Source: a virus. Taken from it: a stretch of DNA of 27,158 nucleotides. Position 1 is the stretch's first letter; each line of letters starts with the position of its first letter. The DNA lies in the IMG/VR virus record IMGVR_UViG_3300008117_006533, positions 1 to 27,158 of that record, one strand, 5' to 3'. A program made the position numbers and the translations under genes. The notes beneath the pieces are model-generated. The model worked only from the letters and a program-made list of their open reading frames with translations. It did no database searches and had not been told where the DNA came from. Below, piece by piece: positions 9,801-16,965 of this stretch.

Positions 9801-10558
9801 GTTTTGCCCCTGCTGGTAGCGACCCTACATTTAGGTATCCACTTCCAGCAACTCTTGCTCTAGTAACTCTTTCTCGAAGTTCAGCTAAAGATGGTAAAGA
9901 AGTTGTAGAAATTCTAAATGAACGTAATGCTCCAACTTCTTTTCGTGGATCTATAGAAAAAGTAGCTTGTTGAAGTATGTCAAGTATTGGTTCGTACCCA
10001 GCTTCTGTGCTTACTGCTAATTTAGCTGTTAATCTATTGGGGTTTGACGATGGTAGATATATTCCTGGAAGACCAAAATTTCTTATCATAGCCTGTGGCT
10101 TAATAACATCATTCATTAATGTGTCTAATACTGTTCTTCTTTCTGTTAAAGAATTTATTAAATTTAAATCAATAGATGATTTTGGGTCTAGTGCCGATTG
10201 CAGTTGCCTTCTTCTCAAAACAGAAAGACCAGATGTATTTGACAATTCTCTTTGTATAGCTAATCTATAGTTTTCTTCAAATCTTGCGTACGTAGCAAGT
10301 TGATCATCAACTGATCCATAGATACTTTCAAGACCTTCAGTATTTTTAGTGAGAGGACCTGCTAAATTTCTTACAAGACTTTGTTTATACAAATCTTCAT
10401 TACCACCAAATACTTCAACGCCAACGTTTTTAAACATGTTAAATAATCTTCCAAGAATATCATTTTCAACATCAGGATATGAGACTCTTGTGCTAACACG
10501 TCCGTAATACAGATGAACTTGTCGGTCCTCTATAGCGAAAATCTCTAGGTAATACCAT
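6880..10558 (-). CDS. DEDDh 3'-5' exonuclease-domain virion-cluster protein, 1,225 aa, needs +1 frameshift
   Basis: The gene starts at ATG 10558 behind AGAGG, reads MVLPRDFRYRGPTSSSVL, then must skip C10504 of CGG to continue GRVSTRVSYPDVENDILGR into the long frame. Unshifted reading ends at TAG three codons later. Residues of about 250-530 form a DnaQ/epsilon-like exonuclease: motif I FFGDTETTG (Asp257, Glu259), motif II AYNGQFDVGL (Asp384), motif III HIDTTD (His510, Asp515, the H-x4-D of the DEDDh class). The rest is long, helical and unrecognised. Near the C terminus a hydrophobic stretch (SIYTAIAGVAALSAGYYIG) looks membrane-spanning. It may process or eject genome ends, since it sits among virion-like genes and not with replication genes. 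A conventional start at 10437 would drop 40 residues. Confidence 0.8.
10502..10504 (-). other. CGG +1 frameshift site A
   Basis: Zero frame reads GTA TTA CGG ACG TGT TAG. Skipping the C gives GGA CGT GTT AGC ACA AGA and enters the 1,207-codon frame. Before the site frame 0 has the A/T-ending codons typical of this arm; after it the +1 frame does. The site is only 18 codons after the RBS-supported start. Confidence 0.75.
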
Positions 10559-10570
10559 TGTTACCTCTAA

Positions 10571-11287
10571 CTATTTTTCTTCTATAATTTCTGAATCTAT
10601 AATATAATCATCTACTTCAGATGTCCCAAGTTTTTGTTTAAGTAATTTTTCTCTTTGGCTTTCAATACTTTGAACTCGTCCAATTATGTCTGATATAGCT
10701 TGAGCTGTATCCAATTGAACTTGGCCAACTTTTGCTTTTGCTTCACGAGTTGCTAATAATTGATTTCTTAAATCTTTTCTTCTTTTATGAAGTTTATCTT
10801 CTAATTCTACAGCTAAATGAAGTTCTTTTTTCATTACTGGATTTCCATCAGAATCAACACCTATAATATTTTCTTGAACAAAGTGTTCTTTTGCTAAAAG
10901 TTTTGTTTTTCTTAAATATTGAACTTCTTGATCTACTAAATCTCTAACCATAGATACTTCTACTAGATTATTTGGGTTTACATCTAGTTGTTCTAAATAT
11001 TCTGCCGTGAATTGAGAGACCATTGACATTTCTATTGGGCATGGCTTGCCTCTTGGGGCAAGTGATTCTTTCAATAAAGGGCACGTAGAGGCAAATATGC
11101 ACTTTTCTGCTTCACAGTTCATTGGTATAGAAGAAAACATTGTACTTCTAGTTTTTTGCGGTTTTATTAATTCAACAGCTTGCTCTTTTTGATCACTTGT
11201 CCAGTGTTCTGGAAAAAATAAATCTGGTCTAACAGATTCAAATTCTTTCATGAAAGATTTTTTATCTACTTTTTCAATTTCTGACAT
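10571..11287 (-). CDS. Cys-cluster/coiled-coil protein, possible small terminase (238 aa)
   Basis: The 238-aa product has an N-terminal Cys cluster (CEAEKCIFASTC, then another Cys in GKPC, about residues 58-83) that could bind zinc or an iron-sulphur cluster. A helical charged C-terminal half includes ELEDKLHKRRKDLRNQLLATR. A helical region followed by such a basic Leu/Arg segment is reminiscent of phage small terminase subunits or packaging adaptors, and the gene is in the TerL operon, but I cannot assign it firmly. The C terminus is acidic (IIDSEIIEEK). It starts at ATG 11287, nine bases after the upstream stop. Confidence 0.65.
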   Translation of the reverse strand: MSEIEKVDKKSFMKEFESVRPDLFFPEHWTSDQKEQAVELIKPQKTRSTMFSSIPMNCEAEKCIFASTCPLLKESLAPRGKPCPIEMSMVSQFTAEYLEQLDVNPNNLVEVSMVRDLVDQEVQYLRKTKLLAKEHFVQENIIGVDSDGNPVMKKELHLAVELEDKLHKRRKDLRNQLLATREAKAKVGQVQLDTAQAISDIIGRVQSIESQREKLLKQKLGTSEVDDYIIDSEIIEEK

Positions 11288-11296
11288 CTTGACTCT

Positions 11297-11710
11297 TTAT
11301 GGATATTCCGAAAGAATTTTATTCAAACTTTTTTGAAGTTTATTCATTATTTCAGAGCTTGTACCTGCATTTGTAAATACACCAATTTCTCTCATTTCAT
11401 CTGCAGTTAGTGTGGAATTAATTATATATCTTGCACCTTTGCATACTTCACAATAAACTTCTTTTTCTTGTGTAGAGCAGATGCACGGATCAATAATGGA
11501 AAAAGCCTCTAGTGCTTTTGCAATTTCAAACCATTTATTTTTAAAAAGTTTTTTTGTCTGTTCTTTGTACGCTCTTAATTTTTGCTGATCATTTGATAAT
11601 AGTGTCCCCATATCCAATGACTGCTTCATGAGGTCCATAATTGTTCGATACAAGAAATTAGGCAGCTCGAAATCATCATTTTCGTTTATAAAGGTTTTCC
11701 AATTATTCAT
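11297..11710 (-). CDS. Small protein with zinc-finger-like CxC/CxxC motif (137 aa)
   Basis: The 137-aa protein begins MNNWKTFINENDDFELPNFL and is mostly helical. Its middle holds DPCICSTQEKEVYCEVCKG (about residues 75-93), with C-x-C and C-x-x-C pairs that suit one zinc site. I recognise no family. It lies just upstream of the other Cys-cluster gene, so the two may act together in packaging or head assembly; this is inference from adjacency. The gap to the upstream gene's stop is 17 bases. Confidence 0.65.
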   Translation of the reverse strand: MNNWKTFINENDDFELPNFLYRTIMDLMKQSLDMGTLLSNDQQKLRAYKEQTKKLFKNKWFEIAKALEAFSIIDPCICSTQEKEVYCEVCKGARYIINSTLTADEMREIGVFTNAGTSSEIMNKLQKSLNKILSEYP

Positions 11711-11727
11711 AGTATTTATTATAGCTG

Positions 11728-12114
11728 CTATGCGCTTCTTCCAACGCCTCTTGCGGTCATAGTATTTGGTCGAGGAGGATTATACGATCCTCTCATCCTT
11801 GAAGTGCCCATACTAGCTCCTGCAACCCCCATGCCACCATAACCAACAATTGCTTTACCTCTTGCTACGTGGGCAGCGTTGTATGCATCGTTGCTAACAA
11901 ATCTTCTACCAGATCCACGACCAGTTAAAATATTTGGCGTTCTGGTTGTAGCTGTTGGTCCTAATATTTTAGTTCTTTTCACATTACTTGCAACCATTGA
12001 GCCAACACCAATTGATTTCATGGTTTTTCTATTTACGCCAACATCAGAGCCAAAGACTCTGCTTATGGCTCCAAACATTTGATTTGCGTATTTTGCTCCT
12101 GCTCTTGCTGGCAT
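11728..12114 (-). CDS. Small basic Gly/Ala/Arg-rich protein (128 aa)
   Basis: The 128-aa, strongly basic product (MPARAGAKYANQMFGAISRVF) contains a Gly-rich middle (KAIVGYGGMGVAGASMG) and an Arg/Pro/Asn-rich tail. Its composition resembles the 78-aa gene upstream and the 479-aa protein downstream, suggesting a set of DNA-associated or membrane-active virion proteins. No catalytic motif is visible. The start is eight bases downstream of the 78-aa gene's stop. No in-frame CGG was seen although Arg is abundant; the codons are AGA, CGT, CGA and similar. Confidence 0.6.
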   Translation of the reverse strand: MPARAGAKYANQMFGAISRVFGSDVGVNRKTMKSIGVGSMVASNVKRTKILGPTATTRTPNILTGRGSGRRFVSNDAYNAAHVARGKAIVGYGGMGVAGASMGTSRMRGSYNPPRPNTMTARGVGRSA

Positions 12115-12122
12115 AAGTATCC

Positions 12123-12359
12123 TTAGTAGTTGTACATTCCTGTTGGTCGGCCACGGGTTTTATCTAATCCAGATCTTCTAGTTCTTCCTAGCGCAGTTCC
12201 GCCAACAAGCCCGCCACCAACAACACTTACTCCGACTTTATGTCTTTTAGCAAAAGCCATCCCTTTTGCACCAGATGATCTTCCAGATGATACGCCTTTA
12301 GAAATTCCCCCAGATATTCTCTTGCCTATTCCTGCGGCAGCTGCTTTTCTAATTGGCAT
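12123..12359 (-). CDS. Small basic Gly-rich protein (78 aa)
   Basis: The 78-aa product (MPIRKAAAAGIGKRISGGIS) is Lys/Arg/Gly-rich with one short hydrophobic Gly/Val stretch (VGVSVVGGGLVGGTALG) that could be membrane-active. It resembles its 128-aa neighbour in composition and may be a paralogue or partner. It lies 39 bases downstream of the Clp-like ATPase gene. The plus-strand ORF of similar length over the same bases is a shadow caused by the Gly/Ala-rich codons. Function unknown. Confidence 0.6.
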   Translation of the reverse strand: MPIRKAAAAGIGKRISGGISKGVSSGRSSGAKGMAFAKRHKVGVSVVGGGLVGGTALGRTRRSGLDKTRGRPTGMYNY

Positions 12360-12398
12360 TTAAGATGCTCCTTATATGTGATATCTTTATATAGTAAA

Positions 12399-13860
12399 CT
12401 AACTTTCTTTTAATGTCCCTGATTTTTTCTTTGGTTTTTTAATATCAAATTTAAATAAATCATTTTCATAATATAGTTGAAATATACTTCCTCTTGGAAC
12501 TGCTGTATTAATCATTGAATCAGCTAGTGGTGACTCAATTTGCTCTCTACGAATTTGGGCTAGTCCTCTTGCACCACGGATACTGTCAATTCCTTTATCT
12601 ATTAAGCCATCTATAACGGCTGTGTTGTATTCAAAAGAAAAGCCTTTTTTTCTCATCTTTTCAGCAACGATGGACATTTCTAGTTGAGCTATTGTTTTAC
12701 AATTGTCTTCCGACAAAAAGTTAAATATAACAATTTTATCAATTCTATTTAAAAACTCTGGTTTAAAGTGTTTCTTAATTCCATCGTTAGTATTTCTTTC
12801 CAAAATACTTCTTTCTGGGATTTTTTTAGTTCCAGTTTTATAATTAACGTCTCTGTTAAAGCCGGTTCCACCAGCAAGTAAATGTTCAGAAGTTTTGTCA
12901 TTTCCTAGATTTGTGGTCATTATTATAATTGCATTCTTAAAGTCTACTAATTCACCTTTTGCATCTGTAAGAACACCGTTATCAAAAACTCTTAGAAATG
13001 TATGCCAAAGATCTGGATGAGCTTTTTCTACTTCATCCAAAAGAACTACTGTACTTGGATGCTGTTTAATAATATTAACTAGTTGGCCACCTTCATCGTG
13101 TCCTACATAGCCTGGTGGTGAACCAATAAGTTTTTGATTTTCGTGCTTGTGTTGATATTCTCCACAGTCAATTCTAACCATTGGATACTCATTACCAAAT
13201 AGATACTTGTGCAAAACATTTGCTAAATGTGTTTTACCTACACCTGACGACCCTGCAAAAAGAAAAACTCCAAGCGGTCTATCATTATCAGATAAGCCAG
13301 CTTGAGATCTTTTAAGGGCTGATACAACTGCCTCTATTGCTGGATCTTGTCCGAATAATATTTGACTTCAGGTGATTTTCTAAACCTAAGTATTTTTGCT
13401 TAGTAATTGGTTTAATCTTTGGTTTAGGTTTATGTTTTGCATCAAAGGGGAAATCATCCATGTCAATTTTTGGACGATCAGACATTTTTTTGATTGATTT
13501 CATAAACTCTGACGCTAAGTCTTCTCCGGTAATATCATCAAAAGGATCTACCTCTGCCGTATAGGCAATACTTAACCATAAGTCTATATCTAGTCCAGGA
13601 TTTAGCATTATGCATCCGTTAAATAACGCATCTGTGCAGGATTCGGCTGACTTCCTTGACATCATCCTTAGAGAATCTATAATATCTGATTTTAGATTAA
13701 AAACAAATGTGTCAAGCACTTTCTTTTTAAAAGATACTATGTCAGCTTCTTTATGTTCTTTTTTGTAAGAGTTTATGAAGTCTTCAATTTGATCAGGTTC
13801 AAACACCTTGAACTTTGCGTATGCTGCCAACTCTGGAACATATATTTGATAAATTTTCAT
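12399..13860 (-). CDS. ClpA/ClpB-like AAA+ unfoldase with phage-specific N domain, needs +1 frameshift (486 aa)
   Basis: Residues 1-169 are an unrecognised N-terminal domain starting MKIYQIYVPELAAYAKF and ending NHLKSNII. The zero frame then reads CGG and stops 12 codons on. Skipping C13353 continues GQDPAIEAVVSALKRSQAGL, exactly the Gly-Gln-Asp-x-Ala-Ile entry of a Clp second AAA+ module. Then follow Walker A FAGSSGVGKTH, pore loop GSPPGYVGHDEGG, Walker B VVLLDEVEKAHPDLW, sensor region IIIMTTNLG and the D2 small domain. Family members use ATP to unfold or disaggregate proteins; here only one AAA+ module is present. It heads the morphogenesis operon, so it may remodel capsid or scaffold proteins. 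No ClpP-binding loop could be confirmed. The frameshift is the firmest of the four because the conserved Gly-Gln of the family is restored. Confidence 0.88.
13351..13353 (-). other. CGG +1 frameshift site C
   Basis: Zero frame reads AAT ATT ATT CGG ACA AGA and later TAA. Skipping the C gives GGA CAA GAT CCA GCA (Gly-Gln-Asp-Pro-Ala), restoring the invariant start of the Clp D2 module. The ATPase frame is closed upstream by TGA and has no start codon before Walker A. Confidence 0.88.
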
Positions 13861-13920
13861 ATGTCCTCAATTCTACTTAATCGTATAGTACCAATTAAAA
13901 ATAAAATGGTGTAGAATTTA

Positions 13921-14001
13921 GACAGTGTATGTATACACTTATTATTATATTATCGAGTATACTTTTTAAGGCTTCTAAATATCCAGTATACACACACTGT
14001 C
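13921..14001. repeat. Inverted repeat pair, possible operator or stem
   Basis: GACAGTGTATGTATAC (13921-13936) faces its near-perfect reverse complement GTATACACACACTGTC (13986-14001), 15 of 16 matching. A third GTATAC lies midway (within 13956-13962). The 49-bp spacer is very AT-rich. It lies in the 150-bp gap between the 50-aa gene and the Clp-like gene, so it could be paired repressor operators for the morphogenesis operon or a long-loop transcript hairpin. The role is not determined. Confidence 0.6.
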
Positions 14002-14014
14002 AAATCGTGTCAAG

Positions 14015-14167
14015 TTACTTTCTAATTTTTTCAATTTCAGGATGCTTTTCAAGACAAGGTCCAAATGCAGCCCACATTTGAATGAGTTCATGCGGACTTC
14101 TAATTTTTGTCTTCAGCAAGTGTATTGCACGAAGATAATCTGGGTTTAAATCTATCTTTCTATTCAT
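14015..14167 (-). CDS. Small unknown protein (50 aa)
   Basis: I chose ATG 14167, giving MNRKIDLNPDYLRAIHLLKT and onward, 50 aa, helical and basic. A longer version from TTG 14200 would add 11 residues, but a promoter -10 box at 14208-14203 would place transcription initiation at or inside that extension. The gene is oriented with the morphogenesis operon and separated from it by the inverted repeat at 13921-14001. No family recognised. A small DNA-binding regulator is possible but unsupported. Confidence 0.5.
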   Translation of the reverse strand: MNRKIDLNPDYLRAIHLLKTKIRSPHELIQMWAAFGPCLEKHPEIEKIRK

Positions 14168-14202
14168 GTATCTGCTTTCTATGGTGTATACTTTGCGCAA
14201 CT

Positions 14203-14211
14203 ATTATACCA
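14203..14211 (-). promoter_or_regulatory. Extended -10 promoter for minus strand
   Basis: The minus strand reads TGGTATAAT, a perfect extended -10 (TGnTATAAT). No good -35 is visible at the usual spacing, as expected for extended -10 promoters. It would transcribe the 50-aa gene and perhaps the operon beyond. It sits in the short divergent gap facing the recA operon. Confidence 0.55.
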
Positions 14212-14230
14212 CTAAGCACAAGAGGGAACT

Positions 14231-14410
14231 ATGACTGAAGATCTCAAAAAACTTTATGCACTTCTCAACAAGGTATCAACTGCAATACTTGGCTCAGATC
14301 CACAAATGCGTAAAGAGTACGAATATGTAAAAAAACAAATTATTGAAAAAATTAAAACAACTGAACGTGAATTGAACAATGCTCAGAAGAATGATACAAT
14401 AGTTCAATGA
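14231..14410 (+). CDS. Small helical protein coupled to recA (59 aa)
   Basis: I translated this from ATG 14231 behind AGAGGGAACT. The product MTEDLKKLYALLNKVSTAIL and onward is 59 aa, helical and charged, and ends TGA inside an ATGA overlap with recA, so the two genes are translationally coupled. No family recognised. Coupling suggests a recombination accessory or simply the first gene of the operon. It is absent from simple long-ORF lists because of its length. Confidence 0.65.
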   Translation: MTEDLKKLYALLNKVSTAILGSDPQMRKEYEYVKKQIIEKIKTTERELNNAQKNDTIVQ

Positions 14411-15381
14411 GTGACTCAAAACAATTAGAACTAGCCATTGCTCAAATTGAAAGACAGTTTGGTGCAGGCTCTGTAATGAAACTGGGTTCAGAAGATTTTG
14501 AACCATGGCCATCAGTACCAACTGGGGCTTTATCATTAGATAGAATTCTTGGAATTGGTGGTCTTCCAAGAGGAAGAGTGGTAGAAATTTATGGACCAGA
14601 ATCTTCAGGCAAATCAACACTTGCGCTATCCATCGTTGCACAAGCCCAAAAGATGGGTATTACGTGTGCATACGTTGACGCTGAGCACGCTCTTGATCCA
14701 GTTTATATGGATGCTGTTGGCGTCCGTGTTAATGATCTTGTCTTCACGCAACCAGACTACGGCGAACAAGCACTTGAAATTGTAGATAAGCTAGTTGCTA
14801 CCGGTGAGCTTGGAGTCATTGTTATTGACTCTGTTGCTTCTCTAATTCCTAAGGCCGAATTAGAAGGTGATATGGAATCAGCTCAGATGGGTCTACAAGC
14901 CCGTATGATGGCCAAAGCTATGAGAAAGCTAGTTGGACAAGCTAATCAACATAAAACACTACTTGTGTTTATTAATCAGCTTCGTAATAAGATTGGTATT
15001 ATGTTTGGTAATCCAGAAACCACTCCTGGCGGTATGGCCCTCAAGTATGCTGCGTCAGTCAGAATTGATATTAGAAAAAAAGAAGATATCAAAGACAAGT
15101 CTGGCAATTCAGTAGGAATTGTGTCTAAGGTTAAAGTTATTAAAAATAAGATGGCTCCACCAATGAAAGTTACTGAGTTTTCTATCATGTACGGCAAAGG
15201 CATTGACGAGCATGGTTGTGTATTAGATGTTGCTCTTGAAGCCGGCATCTTGACCCAAAAAGGTGCTTGGATTTATTATGATGGTGAGCTTTTCTCTCAA
15301 GGCAGAGAAAATGCAATCAATCAGTTAAGAGAAAACGAAGAAGTTTTTGAAGCTATCAAATTAAAAATAGCTTCTGCTTAA
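14407..15381 (+). CDS. recA: RecA recombinase (bacterial type)
   Basis: RecA forms ATP-dependent filaments on ssDNA for strand exchange and recombination-dependent replication. The 324-aa product has the bacterial RecA layout: N-terminal helix with QFGAGSVMKLG, Walker A GPESSGKST (63-71), Walker B VIVIDSVASLIPK, the QLRNKIG region, and loop L2 GNPETTPGGMALKYA. It is slightly shorter than the roughly 350-aa cellular proteins, mainly at the C-terminal acidic tail. Most T4-like phages use the more divergent UvsX, so a near-cellular RecA suggests acquisition from a bacterium. The ATG overlaps the upstream TGA. Codon use is A/T-rich like the rest of the left part, arguing against very recent capture. 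Confidence 0.97.
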   Translation: MSDSKQLELAIAQIERQFGAGSVMKLGSEDFEPWPSVPTGALSLDRILGIGGLPRGRVVEIYGPESSGKSTLALSIVAQAQKMGITCAYVDAEHALDPVYMDAVGVRVNDLVFTQPDYGEQALEIVDKLVATGELGVIVIDSVASLIPKAELEGDMESAQMGLQARMMAKAMRKLVGQANQHKTLLVFINQLRNKIGIMFGNPETTPGGMALKYAASVRIDIRKKEDIKDKSGNSVGIVSKVKVIKNKMAPPMKVTEFSIMYGKGIDEHGCVLDVALEAGILTQKGAWIYYDGELFSQGRENAINQLRENEEVFEAIKLKIASA

Positions 15382-15414
15382 AGACTACATAATAAACCTG
15401 TACTATATTGAGAT

Positions 15415-16089
15415 ATGTCAGGCAGATTTGCAGCTAGATTTATGAATGCAGCAGTTGATGCTGGTTCTACAATTGCTCATATGAAAAGGGCTGCAACAGA
15501 AGCTCCTGGTTCTCTGACTCGCATGAGAAATGCTGAGGCCGCAAGAGCACTAGGGGCTGCAGTGCCAACTCCACCAGCTAAAACATCTGGAGAAATTAGA
15601 GCTGTTCTACCTTCTATAGAAAAAACATTGTCAGACTACGCCGGAGGACCAATTGTTGTTCATGGTTCTCCAATACCCAATCTTAAGACTATTGAACCTA
15701 GACTTGGTTCTGCAGCTTTGCCTGATCGTTCTGTAGCTTATGGTTGGAAGACAAGCGATGTTGCAGGGTTTGATGACGCTGACGTTTTGCAGGGTGTTAC
15801 TTGGTCAAACCTTCAAAATCCAAGATATACAAAACCTGGCAACTCAATATACATAGCTAGAGCAAAACCTGGATCCGCAGTAACAGACTATGATGCTCCT
15901 AGTTCAGTCTACACAAGTAGTGAACCTATGGAAGTTTTAGCAGAACTATCTGGTGATATGATTGAAACAGAAGGAAGAATAGATTCTATGAAGATGCTCG
16001 CAGCACTCAAGTCAAACTTAGAAAAACTTGGCGTTACTCATCACGTCAAGAAAGTTGCACAGTCTTCCGCAGAAACTAGTGTGGTATAA
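15415..16089 (+). CDS. Unknown protein with HGS motif, possible ADP-ribosyltransferase-like domain (224 aa)
   Basis: The 224-aa product has a basic, Ala-rich N-terminal region (about 1-60). It is followed by a domain beginning IVVHGSPIPNLKTIEPR (near residue 80), then SVAYGW, NSIYIARAKPG and PMEVLAELSGD. A His-Gly-Ser followed by a leucine/proline segment, then a Tyr/Ala strand and a late acidic residue, resembles the core order of small ADP-ribosyltransferase-fold domains in phage and bacterial toxins. Similarity is weak and catalytic residues are not confirmed. Its N terminus resembles the Ala/Arg-rich virion proteins of the other operon, so it could be packaged and injected. It starts at ATG 15415, 33 bases after recA. 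Confidence 0.65.
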   Translation: MSGRFAARFMNAAVDAGSTIAHMKRAATEAPGSLTRMRNAEAARALGAAVPTPPAKTSGEIRAVLPSIEKTLSDYAGGPIVVHGSPIPNLKTIEPRLGSAALPDRSVAYGWKTSDVAGFDDADVLQGVTWSNLQNPRYTKPGNSIYIARAKPGSAVTDYDAPSSVYTSSEPMEVLAELSGDMIETEGRIDSMKMLAALKSNLEKLGVTHHVKKVAQSSAETSVV

Positions 16090-16122
16090 TAATTCTGATA
16101 TACGTTTATAAAGAGAATGTAG

Positions 16123-16281
16123 ATGTTTAATAATAAAATTAATTTGGTTCCATGTTCAGAATGCCCAGTGCCAATGAACGTGATTATAAATGATTTAACA
16201 AAGAAAACAGACCAATGCCTGCGTTTTGGCATTGAATGTCGTGAGTGTGGAGAAAAGTGGGTAGAAGAAGTTTATGAATAA
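16123..16281 (+). CDS. Small zinc-ribbon-like protein (52 aa)
   Basis: From ATG 16123 the product is 52 aa with two Cys pairs: PCSECP (C-x-x-C) and ECRECGEKW (C-x-x-C), a compact zinc ribbon about 27 residues apart. The upstream AAGAGAATGTAG is a weak RBS. Its stop (16279-16281) overlaps the next gene's start at 16274 by eight bases. Such miniature zinc proteins in phages often bind host transcription or replication proteins, but no specific role can be read here. Confidence 0.65.
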   Translation: MFNNKINLVPCSECPVPMNVIINDLTKKTDQCLRFGIECRECGEKWVEEVYE

Positions 16282-16564
16282 TAAAGACAACGAAGATAAT
16301 ATCTATTTTATGTTTAAAGATTTTTCTAATTCAAAATATCAATCAGAGCCAAAGGTTAATAAACCTAGTTTTGATTGGGATGCATTTGAAGAATTTTTAC
16401 AATTTAATCCACCCCCTTCTTTGAGAGAAAAACTTCAAAAGAAAAAAGATAAGCCATCTTTTGATACTGTTAAGTTAGAGCGCAGACTCATATCTTTACT
16501 TGATACGATTGAGGAACTTCTAGAGTATTTAGAAGATAGAAGACAAAACGAACAAGATTTCTGA
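16274..16564 (+). CDS. Small charged protein (96 aa)
   Basis: The 96-aa, highly charged product (MNNKDNEDNIYFMFKDFSNS) ends in a strongly helical acidic segment (LISLLDTIEELLEYLEDRR) that could form a coiled coil. It contains repeated PSFD words (PSFDWD, PSFDTV). It overlaps the zinc-ribbon gene and sits two bases before the next gene. Not recognised. Confidence 0.6.
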   Translation: MNNKDNEDNIYFMFKDFSNSKYQSEPKVNKPSFDWDAFEEFLQFNPPPSLREKLQKKKDKPSFDTVKLERRLISLLDTIEELLEYLEDRRQNEQDF

Positions 16565-16565
16565 T

Positions 16566-16937
16566 ATGTCAAATAGTAGAAAGTTATTTCAATCTAAGGA
16601 AGGCTTGGATTTTTATAACGGTGATTCTGCGTTTTATAATTCTGTAAAACGATTTAAGAATGGCGATTATAAAAAACCCGTACAACAAAAGTCTGAAGAT
16701 ATCTTCGATATTTTAGACGAAGAGAGTATAAAAAACTTTTTTGGTAGCTCTTTTGATTATAGAGATCTTCTAAAGAAGAATCCTCCAGTATATAGCTCAC
16801 CGAAGAGGGTTAACCGTCGTTCTAGGGCTTTAGAGTATGTCTTGGTTAATATCATTCTTGGCTTAAGAAAATTTTCTAGATTGTTGAAAAAGTTATTGTT
16901 TCGTTCTGTAAAGAAAAAAAGAAACAAAGGTAAGTGA
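16566..16937 (+). CDS. Small basic-tail protein (123 aa)
   Basis: The 123-aa product begins MSNSRKLFQSKEGLDFYNG. It has an acidic middle (SEDIFDILDEES) and an amphipathic basic C terminus (FSRLLKKLLFRSVKKKRNKGK) that could bind nucleic acid or membrane. Its layout (short acidic motif, then PPVYSSPKR) resembles its 96-aa neighbour only loosely. It is last in the recA-side operon before an intergenic stretch with a T-run. Not recognised. Confidence 0.6.
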   Translation: MSNSRKLFQSKEGLDFYNGDSAFYNSVKRFKNGDYKKPVQQKSEDIFDILDEESIKNFFGSSFDYRDLLKKNPPVYSSPKRVNRRSRALEYVLVNIILGLRKFSRLLKKLLFRSVKKKRNKGK

Positions 16938-16965
16938 TCATTTAGAGTTACTATTGAAAAAGCCG

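Noticed and set aside
10438-10558. Reading the exonuclease leader in +1 frame from the start (WYYLEIFAIEDRQ)
   Set aside because: That frame is open too, but it has no start codon and its third codon positions are unlike this arm, whereas frame 0 from ATG 10558 has both a start and typical codons up to the CGG.
13290-13366. A shift placed earlier, AAG (T) CAA ATA TTA TTC GGA, in the Clp-like gene
   Set aside because: It also restores the frame and gives LKQILFGQD, but only the CGG position is common to all four sites, and NIIGQD equally fits the family.
4896-13860. Random sequencing or assembly errors as the cause of the four frame breaks
   Set aside because: None lies in a homopolymer, all need the same +1 correction, and all fall on CGG, a codon not otherwise seen in-frame in this part. 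Errors cannot be excluded without reads, but they are the less likely explanation.
14294-14641. 115-aa minus-strand ORF opposite recA
   Set aside because: It is antisense to a clear recA and its product is hydrophobic low-complexity; no RBS.
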